Shown piece by piece: positions 1-6,200 of a stretch of DNA of 6,255 nt (its first letter is position 1; each line of letters opens with the position of its first letter). Position numbers and translations under genes: made by a program. The DNA is from an uncultured Streptococcus sp. (GTDB taxonomy: Bacteria > Bacillota > Bacilli > Lactobacillales > Streptococcaceae), in contig NZ_CAUFJQ010000101.1 in assembly GCF_959025735.1 (NCBI RefSeq), positions 1-6,255 of the forward strand, in the 5' to 3' direction. The notes below the pieces were generated by a model. It made no database searches. It was not told the origin of the DNA and worked only from the letters and a program-made list of their open reading frames with translations.

Positions 1-539
1 CCAAGCAAATTGCGGATGCAATTGGGATTGACTCTGCTACTGTTCGCCGAGATTTTTCTTATTTTGGTGAATTGGGAAGACGTGGATTTGGTTATGATGT
101 AAAAAAACTGATGAACTTCTTTGCAGATCTTTTAAATGACAATGCTATTACTAATGTCGCTATTGTTGGGATCGGAAATATGGGAAGTGCCCTCCTCAAC
201 TATCGCTTCCATGAACGCAATAAGATGAAAATTGTCATGGCGTTTGATCTAGACGATCACGAACTGGTCAATACTAAAAGTAAAGACGGAATTCCTATTT
301 ACGGTATTTCATCTATTAAAGAGAAACTCAAACAAGAAGGCATTCAAACAGCCATTCTAACGGTTCCAAGTGTTAAGGCTCAAGAAGTTGCTAGCCTCTT
401 GGTAGATGCTGGTGTCAAGGGAATTCTCAGTTTCTCGCCAGTGCATCTGACAGTCCCTAAGGATGTCGTCGTCCAATATGTCGATCTTACTAGTGAATTG
501 CAAACACTCCTTTATTTTATGCGTAAAAACGAAGAATAA
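1..539 (+). CDS. rex: Redox-sensing transcriptional repressor Rex (5'-truncated by window edge)
   Basis: Rex is a dimeric repressor that binds DNA when NAD+ dominates and lets go when NADH rises, controlling fermentation and NAD-regenerating genes. The reading frame is open from the first base (first full codon at position 3) and shows 178 residues. Full-length Rex has about 210, so roughly 35 N-terminal residues are missing. The visible part begins inside the winged helix-turn-helix: KQIADAIGIDSATVRRDFSY is the recognition-helix region and GRRGFGYDV the wing. A Rossmann fold follows with the dinucleotide motif VGIGNMG near position 165 and the FDLDD strand end, whose acidic residue contacts the adenosine ribose. 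The C-terminal VDLTSELQTLL helix is the domain-swapped dimerisation helix of the family. A TTG at position 72 could be mistaken for a start, but it lies inside the DNA-binding domain and is not one. The gene ends at TAA just before a bidirectional terminator. Confidence 0.96.
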   Translation, partial: KQIADAIGIDSATVRRDFSYFGELGRRGFGYDVKKLMNFFADLLNDNAITNVAIVGIGNMGSALLNYRFHERNKMKIVMAFDLDDHELVNTKSKDGIPIYGISSIKEKLKQEGIQTAILTVPSVKAQEVASLLVDAGVKGILSFSPVHLTVPKDVVVQYVDLTSELQTLLYFMRKNEE

Positions 540-558
540 AGACTTATACTTCAACAAC

Positions 559-593
559 AAAAAGGTTGGAACAAGAAGGTTCCAACCTTTTTT
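559..593. terminator. Bidirectional rho-independent terminator between rex and radC
   Basis: A perfect 14-base-pair inverted repeat (arms 559-572 and 579-592, core GGTTGGAAC / GTTCCAACC) encloses a 6-base loop AAGAAG. The left arm is flanked by an A run and the right arm by a T run, so the hairpin has a U tract in either direction. It serves the two convergent genes. On the minus strand the stem starts right at the radC stop codon; on the plus strand it begins 19 bases after the rex stop. Confidence 0.93.
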
Positions 594-1275
594 ATACCAA
601 ATAATCCGTTTCTTCTCGATAACTATAGTAGTTTTCTTCGGATACAATCAAATGATCCAATAGGGTTAACCCCATTACTTCACAGGCCTCTAAGACTCGC
701 TGAGTGACTTCATCATCATTTTTACTGGGGAACACCGCACCAGATGGATGATTGTGAGCCAAGATAATGGAGGTTGCCATGTGCTTCAGTGCATAATGCA
801 GGATTTCACGCGGCTCCGCGATACTTCGATTCACTGTTCCAATAAAGATCGTCTGTTGATGAATAATTTCATTTTGGGTATTCAAATAAAGGGCAACTAG
901 GTGCTCCTGCTTTTTATGGCCAATTTCCTGTTGAATTTTATGGGCCAATTTCTGACTACTCATGATTTGTTCGGAACTCATTAGTTCATCTTTATGAATC
1001 CTTCGTCCAAACTCAATAACAGCCTGAAGTTCGATGGCCTTCACTCGCCCAATGCCAGAGATTTCCTGTAGCTCCTCTAGTGTTAATTGCCCTAACTCCT
1101 TTAAACTATTTACCGAGCTCAAAAGACCTTGTGCAATCTCATAAACACTTTTTTGCTTGTTGCCTGTCCGTAAGAGAATGGATAACAATTCCTGATGACT
1201 TAGCTTATCCACCCCTTCAGAAACCAAGCGCTCCCTAGGAAGCAAAGATGGTTCAATAAATGATATGTCGTACAT
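592..1275 (-). CDS. radC: RadC family protein (UPF0758, JAMM/MPN+ domain)
   Basis: The 227-residue product matches the usual RadC length and architecture. A helix-hairpin-helix region lies at about residues 65-90 (EISGIGRVKAIEL). A JAB/MPN+ domain follows with the zinc-binding motif H174-x-H176-P-x6-S184-x2-D187, preceded by a candidate catalytic glutamate at E124. These residues are intact, so a metal-dependent hydrolase-like fold is expected, but the true substrate of RadC is unknown. The old idea of a DNA repair role is not well supported, and in pneumococcus radC is known mainly as a late competence gene. The ATG start is backed by AGGAGG at 1281-1286, five bases upstream. A near-consensus ComX box lies just before it. 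The upstream 92-residue gene ends 54 bases away on the same strand with no terminator between, so read-through from that gene is also possible. Confidence 0.95.
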   Translation of the reverse strand: MYDISFIEPSLLPRERLVSEGVDKLSHQELLSILLRTGNKQKSVYEIAQGLLSSVNSLKELGQLTLEELQEISGIGRVKAIELQAVIEFGRRIHKDELMSSEQIMSSQKLAHKIQQEIGHKKQEHLVALYLNTQNEIIHQQTIFIGTVNRSIAEPREILHYALKHMATSIILAHNHPSGAVFPSKNDDEVTQRVLEACEVMGLTLLDHLIVSEENYYSYREETDYLV

Positions 1276-1280
1276 AATTT

Positions 1281-1286
1281 CCTCCT
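1281..1286 (-). promoter_or_regulatory. Ribosome binding site of radC
   Basis: On the minus strand AGGAGG lies five bases before the radC ATG. It fixes the start codon at 1275 and supports translation beginning MYDISF, the typical RadC N-terminus. Confidence 0.85.
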
Positions 1287-1294
1287 CACTTATT

Positions 1295-1302
1295 AATTCG
1301 TA
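1295..1302 (-). promoter_or_regulatory. Probable ComX (SigX) box / cin-box of radC
   Basis: On the minus strand this reads TACGAATT, seven of eight bases of the streptococcal ComX box TACGAATA, with T-rich sequence upstream. It sits 19 bases before the radC start and 8 bases before its ribosome binding site, giving a very short leader, which is plausible for late competence promoters. radC is an established member of the pneumococcal ComX regulon, which supports the reading. The box also lies inside a small inverted repeat (1290-1306, TTATTA / TAATAA around CGAAT), which may be coincidence in AT-rich DNA. Confidence 0.72.
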
Positions 1303-1329
1303 ATAAATTGAGAAAATAACGACCTTTCA

Positions 1330-1608
1330 TTATTTACAGGCGATTTCTTGCTTCAAATCATCTAACACTAAGACTTCATCTTTATTAAAGCGGATCTGAT
1401 AACCTGTTTGAACTTGTTCAAGCTCCTTTAAAAACTGTTGAATTTCACAGCGGATCAAGTACTCCTGACTCTGAGGAATGGCTTCTAATGTCTGGTAGAC
1501 TTGCTCTACTTCGTAGATTCCTTTCGTAATTAATCCATTTCGTGGAAAATCATTTATTAAGAGATTATAGAAATGATGCAAGAGATGATAAATTCGCTCT
1601 TTTGTCAC
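1330..1608 (-). CDS. Conserved-looking small protein of unknown function (92 residues)
   Basis: I do not recognise this family. The 92-residue product has no signal peptide, membrane segment or catalytic motif I can name, and looks like a small soluble, mostly helical cytoplasmic protein. Its N-terminus is rich in aromatic residues and histidine (IYHLLHHFYNLL). The middle (EVEQVYQTLEAIPQSQEYLI) and EIQQFLKELEQVQ look like amphipathic helices. A short strand-like segment follows (YQIRFNKDEVLVLDDL) and a cysteine lies next to the C-terminus. The case for a real gene is strong: the GTG start has AAGGAGGT six bases upstream, a TATAAT box precedes that, and the frame fills the space between the srtA terminator and radC. 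It could be co-transcribed with radC, 54 bases downstream. No function is proposed. Confidence 0.85.
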   Translation of the reverse strand: MTKERIYHLLHHFYNLLINDFPRNGLITKGIYEVEQVYQTLEAIPQSQEYLIRCEIQQFLKELEQVQTGYQIRFNKDEVLVLDDLKQEIACK

Positions 1609-1614
1609 TATTCT

Positions 1615-1622
1615 ACCTCCTT
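1615..1622 (-). promoter_or_regulatory. Strong ribosome binding site setting a GTG start
   Basis: On the minus strand AAGGAGGT is an eight-base match to the anti-Shine-Dalgarno sequence, six bases before GTG at 1606-1608. No ATG in this frame has comparable support, so this site decides the start of the 92-residue gene. Confidence 0.88.
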
Positions 1623-1642
1623 ATCATACTCTTTCTCCTCTT

Positions 1643-1648
1643 ATTATA
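1643..1648 (-). promoter_or_regulatory. Candidate -10 element for the 92-residue gene
   Basis: A perfect TATAAT on the minus strand lies 20 bases upstream of the ribosome binding site. No good -35 hexamer sits at 16-18 bases; the nearest, TTGTCA, is 22 bases away. A second TATAAT lies further upstream at 1686-1691 with TTGTAA at 19 bases, so the promoter in use is uncertain. Confidence 0.45.
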
Positions 1649-1693
1649 TACTGATTTCCCCTCAATATTATGACAAATTCCTTACATTATATT

Positions 1694-1708
1694 ACCAATC
1701 GCTTACAA
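1694..1708 (-). promoter_or_regulatory. cre-like site (possible CcpA operator)
   Basis: The minus strand reads TTGTAAGCGATTGGT, which fits WTGNAANCGNWWNCW except for G in place of the C at position 14. It is centred about 65 bases upstream of the start point implied by the -10 at 1643-1648. It also overlaps the alternative upstream promoter, where it would block rather than activate. One match in an AT-rich intergenic region may be chance. Confidence 0.35.
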
Positions 1709-1749
1709 TTTTACAAGAATCCTTTAGTTATTTCATGCCATACTATAAA

Positions 1750-1785
1750 GAAAAAAGCCCAGGCCTCTCTCGGCCTCGGGCTTTA
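1750..1785 (-). terminator. Rho-independent terminator of the gyrA-srtA operon
   Basis: The minus-strand transcript can form a GC-rich hairpin: the AAAGCCC / GGGCTTT arms (1754-1760 and 1778-1784) continue into AGGCC / GGCCT (1761-1765 and 1772-1776) with a single bulged base at 1777 and a six-base loop. The 3' arm runs into six T. It starts six bases after the srtA stop codon. The plus-strand side lacks a good T tract, so it acts mainly on the minus strand. Confidence 0.93.
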
Positions 1786-1790
1786 GTTTC

Positions 1791-2534
1791 TTAGAGTTGC
1801 ATTTGATTATAAGACTTGCTAAATGAATCCAGGATGTCCTTTGGAGCCTTGTCATAGTCAACAGAGGTTTCCAAATTTCCTTTTACAATCGTCCGGTAAG
1901 TCGCAGCAGCATCCTCACAGGTCACCAAGGTGATTTCATTGACACCTTCACGATCTTGAATAACATCTACACGGTCTGGAGTCACTGTCTCAACAGATGA
2001 GATGACATAAGTATAGATTTTTTCTTTGTCCGTGATGTAGATCTTCATACCAGCCTTGGCTTTCTCTAATGGTGAGAACAGCATGGCATTTGCTCCAGTT
2101 AGGCCAAATACGTGGTGACTAGCAAGAGAATAATTGCCTTGTCCCATGACTTGGTTTTCCTTCATAGTCCCTGCTCCATAGTAAAGGGCTACGTTTTCGA
2201 GTCCTTTAAAAATTGGAAGGTTCATGTTCAATTCAGGAATCGAAATTCCCCCAATTACAGGAAGTTTTTGAGCCTGCCATTGGGCATTGATGACGGCCTC
2301 TGTCGAGAGTGACTGGACATGTTGGAAATCAAAGCTCGTCTTCACTTCTTTGTTTTTATCAATAGTCTTTTTATCGACCTTGCTAACCTGGTATTGGTTG
2401 GTATGCCAAACCATGATCATATTGCGGATCGGAGCATTGAAAATTAAGAGAAGCGAGAGAATAATCAAAAGTGTTGCAACGATGTTGATAAGAGTATTAC
2501 GTAAACTCTTTTTCTTTTTTCTTTTGCGTGACAT
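1791..2534 (-). CDS. srtA: Class A housekeeping sortase
   Basis: Sortase A is a membrane-anchored cysteine transpeptidase. It cleaves LPXTG-type signals between Thr and Gly and joins surface proteins to peptidoglycan precursors. The 247-residue product has a short, very basic cytoplasmic tail (RKRKKKK), one membrane segment at about residues 14-33, an extracellular linker, and the beta-barrel sortase domain from about residue 85. The catalytic triad is visible: H140 in SLASHH, C206 in TLVTC, and R214 shortly after; spacing agrees with the streptococcal enzyme (His142, Cys208 and Arg216 in S. pyogenes numbering). The ATG has AAGGGGAC just upstream (2538-2545). The gene begins 13 bases after gyrA ends and is followed by a terminator, so it is the last gene of a gyrA-srtA unit. 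No LPXTG substrate gene lies in the window, as expected for a housekeeping sortase. Confidence 0.97.
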   Translation of the reverse strand: MSRKRKKKKSLRNTLINIVATLLIILSLLLIFNAPIRNMIMVWHTNQYQVSKVDKKTIDKNKEVKTSFDFQHVQSLSTEAVINAQWQAQKLPVIGGISIPELNMNLPIFKGLENVALYYGAGTMKENQVMGQGNYSLASHHVFGLTGANAMLFSPLEKAKAGMKIYITDKEKIYTYVISSVETVTPDRVDVIQDREGVNEITLVTCEDAAATYRTIVKGNLETSVDYDKAPKDILDSFSKSYNQMQL

Positions 2535-2547
2535 GCTGTCCCCTTAT

Positions 2548-5004
2548 CTATTCGTTTTCTTCCATTACTTCTTCATCTTTTTCATCAGCTTGTACAGTTG
2601 TAAAAGTCACAATTTTCGCATCCTGATCTAGTCTCATGACTTTCACGCCCTGAGTCGAACGACCTGTTTGAGAAATGTTAGCCACACCTGTCCGGATCAT
2701 GACACCGGTATCGGTAATGATCATCAGATCTTCATCTCCTTTAATGGTTAAAAGACCAGCCAACGGACCATTTTTCTCTGTAATATTGGCAGTTTTAATC
2801 CCTTTACCGCCACGTCCCTTGGTTGGATACTCGCTAGCCATTGTCCGCTTACCATACCCTTTTTCAGTAATGATCAATACTTCATCTTGATCGGTAACGA
2901 CACTAGCTCCTACAACCTTGTCTCCTTCACGGAGATTCACACCACGTACACCTGTAGCAGAACGTCCCATATTCCGAACTACTGCTTCATTAAAGCGGAC
3001 TGAATATCCATATTTGGTACCGATAATGACATCAGTATTGCCATCTGTAAGGAAGACATTGATCAATTCATCCTCATCACGTAGGTTCAGAGCTTTCAGA
3101 CCGTTCTGACGGATATTTGAAAATTCTGCTACGTTAGTGCGCTTGACTACACCTTGTCGCGTCGTAAAGAAGAGATAAGCCTCATCACTGCGATCTTGCT
3201 CCACATTGATAATGGTTTGAATCGATTCACCTTCGTCCAATTTTAGGAGGTTGACAATTGGCAATCCCTTAGCTGTCCGACCATATTCTGGAATCTCATA
3301 GCCTTTTAGACGATAGACACGCCCCTTATTGGTAAAGAAGAGCAAATGATCATGCGTGCTCGTAGAAACCAATTCACGAACAAAGTCATCGTCCTTCACA
3401 CCGGTTCCTTGGACCCCACGTCCACCACGTTTTTGTGCAGTAAATTCAGCTTGATCCAAACGTTTGATGTATCCTTTATTAGAAAGGGTAATTAAGACAT
3501 CTGTTTCTTCAATCAAGTCCTCATCTTCAAGAGAAAGAACTTCACCAATCATCAACTCAGTTCGACGAGCATCGCCAAACTTGCGTTTAACTTCTTCCAA
3601 TTCTTCTTTGATGATGGTCGCCACACGTTCTGGTTTAGCCAAAATATCAGCCAAATCAGCAATCAAGGCAACCAAGTCGTCATATTCACTCTGGATCTTG
3701 TCTCGTTCCAAACCGGTCAAACGACGAAGACGCATGTCCAAAATGGCTTGACTTTGACGTTCAGAGAGCTTGAACTTCGACATCAACTCAGCTTGTGCTT
3801 CAGCGTCTGTCTGGCTATTGCGGATGATTCGGATTACTTCATCAATGTGATCCAAAGCAATCAGCAAGCCTTCTAAAATATGGGCACGAGCTTCAGCTTT
3901 TTCTTTATCAAAGATGGTCCGGCGAGTCACCACTTCTGTTTGGTGCTCGATATACGCACCTAAAATTTGACGAAGAGAAAGGATCTTTGGAACACCGTTT
4001 TGAATGGCCAACATATTGAAGCCAAAGTTGGTTTGCATTTGCGTCATCTTAAAGAGGTTGTTCAAAATGACATTAGCCGAAGCATCCCTACGGACCTCGA
4101 TCACAAATCGAACCCCTTCACGGTTAGACTCATCTCGTACAGCTGTAATCCCTTCGATCCGTTTTTCTTGCACCAAGCGAACGATATGTTCGTGAACCTT
4201 GGTTTTGTTGACCATATAAGGGAACTCGGTAACGACAATCCGTTCACGACCACTTTTAGTCACTTCAATCTCTGTACGAGAGCGAAGGACGATCGATCCT
4301 TTTCCTGTTTCATAGGCTTTGTGGATACCTGATTTCCCCATAACGAGAGCACCTGTCGGAAAATCTGGACCTGGAAGAACTTCCATAAGTTCACGGGTCG
4401 TTACATCAGGATTATCCATCATCAATTTTACCGCATCAATGGTTTCTCCCAAATTGTGAGGAGGAATATTTGTGGCCATCCCAACAGCAATCCCAGTAGC
4501 ACCATTGACCAAAAGGTTAGGGAAACGTGCAGGTAAGACCAAAGGTTCGCGCTCGCTGGCATCATAGTTATCAATGAAATCAACTGTATTTTTGTTGATA
4601 TCCCGTAACATTTCAAGAGCAATCTTACTCATACGGGCTTCGGTATACCGTTGTGCAGCGGCACCATCACCGTCCATGGAACCAAAGTTTCCATGACCGT
4701 CCACTAACATGTAGCGGTAACTCCACCATTGCGCCATCCGAACCATGGCTTCATAAATAGAGGAATCACCGTGTGGGTGATATTTACCCATAACATCCCC
4801 TGTGATACGGGCTGACTTCTTATGTGGTTTATCTGGCGTAACACCCAATTCATTCATCCCATACAAAATACGACGGTGAACGGGTTTTAAACCATCCCGA
4901 ACATCAGGAAGGGCACGAGCTACGATAACACTCATGGCATAATCGATAAAACTCGTCTTCATTTCTGATGTTAAATTCACATCAATTAGATTCTTATCCT
5001 GCAT
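2548..5004 (-). CDS. gyrA: DNA gyrase subunit A
   Basis: GyrA is the breakage-reunion subunit of the A2B2 type II topoisomerase that introduces negative supercoils using ATP. The 818-residue product is full length. The N-terminal winged-helix and tower region carries the active-site Y120 (AAAQRYTEARM), which forms the covalent DNA bond. The quinolone-resistance region keeps S81 and E85 (HGDSSIYEAM), the wild-type state. The C-terminal beta-pinwheel begins after about residue 500 and contains the GyrA box QKRGGRG at 524-530, needed for DNA wrapping and distinguishing it from ParC. A related KGRGGKG turn lies at 729-735, with repeated GRS/GRT-containing blades between. The tail is acidic (DEKDEEVMEENE). 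The ATG at 5004 has AGAGAGG ten bases upstream (5015-5021). Transcription starts from an extended -10 promoter and runs on into srtA. gyrB is not in the window. Confidence 0.98.
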   Translation of the reverse strand: MQDKNLIDVNLTSEMKTSFIDYAMSVIVARALPDVRDGLKPVHRRILYGMNELGVTPDKPHKKSARITGDVMGKYHPHGDSSIYEAMVRMAQWWSYRYMLVDGHGNFGSMDGDGAAAQRYTEARMSKIALEMLRDINKNTVDFIDNYDASEREPLVLPARFPNLLVNGATGIAVGMATNIPPHNLGETIDAVKLMMDNPDVTTRELMEVLPGPDFPTGALVMGKSGIHKAYETGKGSIVLRSRTEIEVTKSGRERIVVTEFPYMVNKTKVHEHIVRLVQEKRIEGITAVRDESNREGVRFVIEVRRDASANVILNNLFKMTQMQTNFGFNMLAIQNGVPKILSLRQILGAYIEHQTEVVTRRTIFDKEKAEARAHILEGLLIALDHIDEVIRIIRNSQTDAEAQAELMSKFKLSERQSQAILDMRLRRLTGLERDKIQSEYDDLVALIADLADILAKPERVATIIKEELEEVKRKFGDARRTELMIGEVLSLEDEDLIEETDVLITLSNKGYIKRLDQAEFTAQKRGGRGVQGTGVKDDDFVRELVSTSTHDHLLFFTNKGRVYRLKGYEIPEYGRTAKGLPIVNLLKLDEGESIQTIINVEQDRSDEAYLFFTTRQGVVKRTNVAEFSNIRQNGLKALNLRDEDELINVFLTDGNTDVIIGTKYGYSVRFNEAVVRNMGRSATGVRGVNLREGDKVVGASVVTDQDEVLIITEKGYGKRTMASEYPTKGRGGKGIKTANITEKNGPLAGLLTIKGDEDLMIITDTGVMIRTGVANISQTGRSTQGVKVMRLDQDAKIVTFTTVQADEKDEEVMEENE

Positions 5005-5040
5005 TCAAAAAATGCCTCTCTTTACTTAATTCACCATACT

Positions 5041-5049
5041 ATTATAACA
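5041..5049 (-). promoter_or_regulatory. Extended -10 promoter of gyrA-srtA
   Basis: The minus strand reads TGTTATAAT, a perfect TATAAT with the TGn extension. The expected -35 position holds only AAGAAA, consistent with a promoter relying on the extended -10. The implied start point near 5034 gives a leader of about 30 bases containing the gyrA ribosome binding site at 5015-5021. Confidence 0.72.
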
Positions 5050-5085
5050 CATTTTAGCCTAATTTTCTTCTTAGGAACACAAACG

Positions 5086-5100
5086 TAAAAACGTTTACAT
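5086..5100. promoter_or_regulatory. Catabolite responsive element (cre) between gyrA and ldh
   Basis: The minus strand reads ATGTAAACGTTTTTA, which fits the CcpA operator consensus WTGNAANCGNWWNCW with one mismatch (T for C at position 14), around a near-palindromic AAACGTTT core. It is centred about 64 bases upstream of the inferred ldh start point, ahead of the -35, a position typical of CcpA activation. It is also about 59 bases upstream of the inferred gyrA start point. CcpA activation of lactate dehydrogenase is known from Lactococcus (las operon); its use here is inferred. Confidence 0.65.
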
Positions 5101-5121
5101 CAAGGATTCATACTGTTTCAG

Positions 5122-5150
5122 ATGACAAAGACTTTCAAAAGTGGTAGAAT
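5122..5150 (+). promoter_or_regulatory. Sigma-A type promoter of ldh
   Basis: ATGACA (5122-5127, five of six against TTGACA) is followed after exactly 17 bases by TAGAAT (5145-5150, five of six against TATAAT). The implied start point is near 5157, giving a leader of about 46 bases. A small hairpin, TGAGA / TCTCA (5160-5164 and 5170-5174), would lie almost at the mRNA 5' end. Confidence 0.8.
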
Positions 5151-5183
5151 GAAATCGTATGAGAATCTATCTCAAAAAAATAA

Positions 5184-5190
5184 GAAGGAG
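5184..5190 (+). promoter_or_regulatory. Ribosome binding site of ldh
   Basis: GAAGGAG lies 12 bases before the ATG at 5203, slightly longer than usual spacing. It rules out an in-frame ATG at 5122, which lies within the -35 element and upstream of the likely transcription start. Confidence 0.8.
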
Positions 5191-5202
5191 ACGTTTAGAC
5201 TC

Positions 5203-6189
5203 ATGGATTTGACTAAACAACACAAAAAAGTTATCCTTGTCGGTGACGGTGCCGTAGGTTCATCTTATGCATTTGCACTTGTCAACCAAGGAATTGCACA
5301 AGAGCTTGGAATTATCGAAATTCCTCAATTGCACGAAAAAGCTGTCGGAGATGCGCTTGACCTTAGCCACGCCCTTGCCTTCACTTCACCTAAGAAGATC
5401 TATGCGGCTGAGTACGCTGACTGTGCGGATGCTGACCTTGTTGTAATTACTGCAGGTGCTCCTCAAAAACCAGGTGAAACTCGCCTTGATCTTGTTGGTA
5501 AAAACCTTGCCATTAACAAGTCAATCGTAACACAAGTTATTGAATCAGGATTTAACGGTATCTTCCTTGTAGCTGCTAACCCAGTTGACGTTTTGACATA
5601 CTCTACATGGAAATTCTCAGGATTCCCTAAAGAACGCGTTATCGGCTCTGGTACTTCTCTTGACTCAGCTCGTTTCCGTCAAGCACTTGCTGAAAAATTG
5701 GACGTTGATGCTCGTTCAGTGCACGCCTACATCATGGGTGAACATGGAGACTCAGAATTCGCTGTATGGTCACACGCTAACATCGCTGGTGTAAACCTTG
5801 AAGAATTCCTTAAAGATACTCAAAACGTTCAAGAAACTGAATTGATCGAATTGTTCGAAGGTGTTCGTGATGCTGCTTACACCATCATCAACAAAAAAGG
5901 TGCTACATACTACGGTATCGCTGTTGCCCTTGCTCGTATCACTAAAGCAATCCTTGATGATGAAAATGCAGTACTTCCACTTTCTGTATTCCAAGAAGGT
6001 CAATATGGTGTAAGCAACGTCTTTATCGGTCAACCTGCCATCGTAGGTGCACACGGTATTGTACGTCCAGTGAACATCCCATTGAACGATGCGGAACAAC
6101 AAAAAATGAAAGCTTCTGCTGATGAATTGCAAGCAATCATTGATGAAGCATGGAAAAACCCTGAATTCCAAGAAGCATCAATCAACTAA
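5203..6189 (+). CDS. ldh: L-lactate dehydrogenase
   Basis: LDH reduces pyruvate to L-lactate while oxidising NADH, closing the redox balance of homolactic fermentation in the cytoplasm. The 328-residue product matches the streptococcal family length. The NAD-binding motif is VGDGAVG (G14, G16, G19). The mobile substrate loop is APQKPGETR (Q88 to R94), with NPVDV at 126-130. Catalytic residues are D154 and R157 in SLDSARFR and H181 in MGEHGD. R159 and H174 match the positions that bind fructose 1,6-bisphosphate in Bacillus LDH (R173 and H188), consistent with the allosteric activation known for streptococcal enzymes. The start at 5203 gives MDLTKQHKKVILVGDG, the expected N-terminus. Codon choice is strongly biased (GGT, GCT, CTT, GAA, ATC, AAC), as in very highly expressed genes and unlike the neighbouring genes. 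It is monocistronic, with its own promoter, an upstream cre and a terminator. Confidence 0.98.
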   Translation: MDLTKQHKKVILVGDGAVGSSYAFALVNQGIAQELGIIEIPQLHEKAVGDALDLSHALAFTSPKKIYAAEYADCADADLVVITAGAPQKPGETRLDLVGKNLAINKSIVTQVIESGFNGIFLVAANPVDVLTYSTWKFSGFPKERVIGSGTSLDSARFRQALAEKLDVDARSVHAYIMGEHGDSEFAVWSHANIAGVNLEEFLKDTQNVQETELIELFEGVRDAAYTIINKKGATYYGIAVALARITKAILDDENAVLPLSVFQEGQYGVSNVFIGQPAIVGAHGIVRPVNIPLNDAEQQKMKASADELQAIIDEAWKNPEFQEASIN

Positions 6190-6200
6190 TTCAATTAAAT

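Noticed and set aside
72..539. Rex read as a 155-residue protein starting at TTG
   Set aside because: The frame is open to the window edge and the upstream codons encode the Rex recognition helix, so the gene is simply cut by the window.
463..663. Short plus-strand frame bridging rex and radC ends
   Set aside because: It overlaps the rex 3' end in another frame, crosses the bidirectional terminator and has no ribosome binding site.
1573..1794. Plus-strand frame of 73 codons across the gap between srtA and the small gene
   Set aside because: It runs antisense through the small gene's start, its promoter region and the srtA terminator, with low-complexity Ser/Tyr-rich translation and no start signals.
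3967..4332. Open frame of about 120 codons antisense to gyrA
   Set aside because: It lies wholly within gyrA, has no convincing ribosome binding site or recognisable protein, and is best seen as a shadow of the coding strand.
5122..5202. In-frame upstream ATG that would extend LDH by 27 residues
   Set aside because: The ATG is inside the -35 element and before the likely transcription start; the extension is not part of the LDH family N-terminus and the ATG at 5203 has a ribosome binding site.
5770..6171. Open frame of 133 codons antisense to ldh
   Set aside because: It is explained by the strong codon bias of ldh, which removes antisense stop codons; the translated sequence resembles no known protein and lacks start signals.
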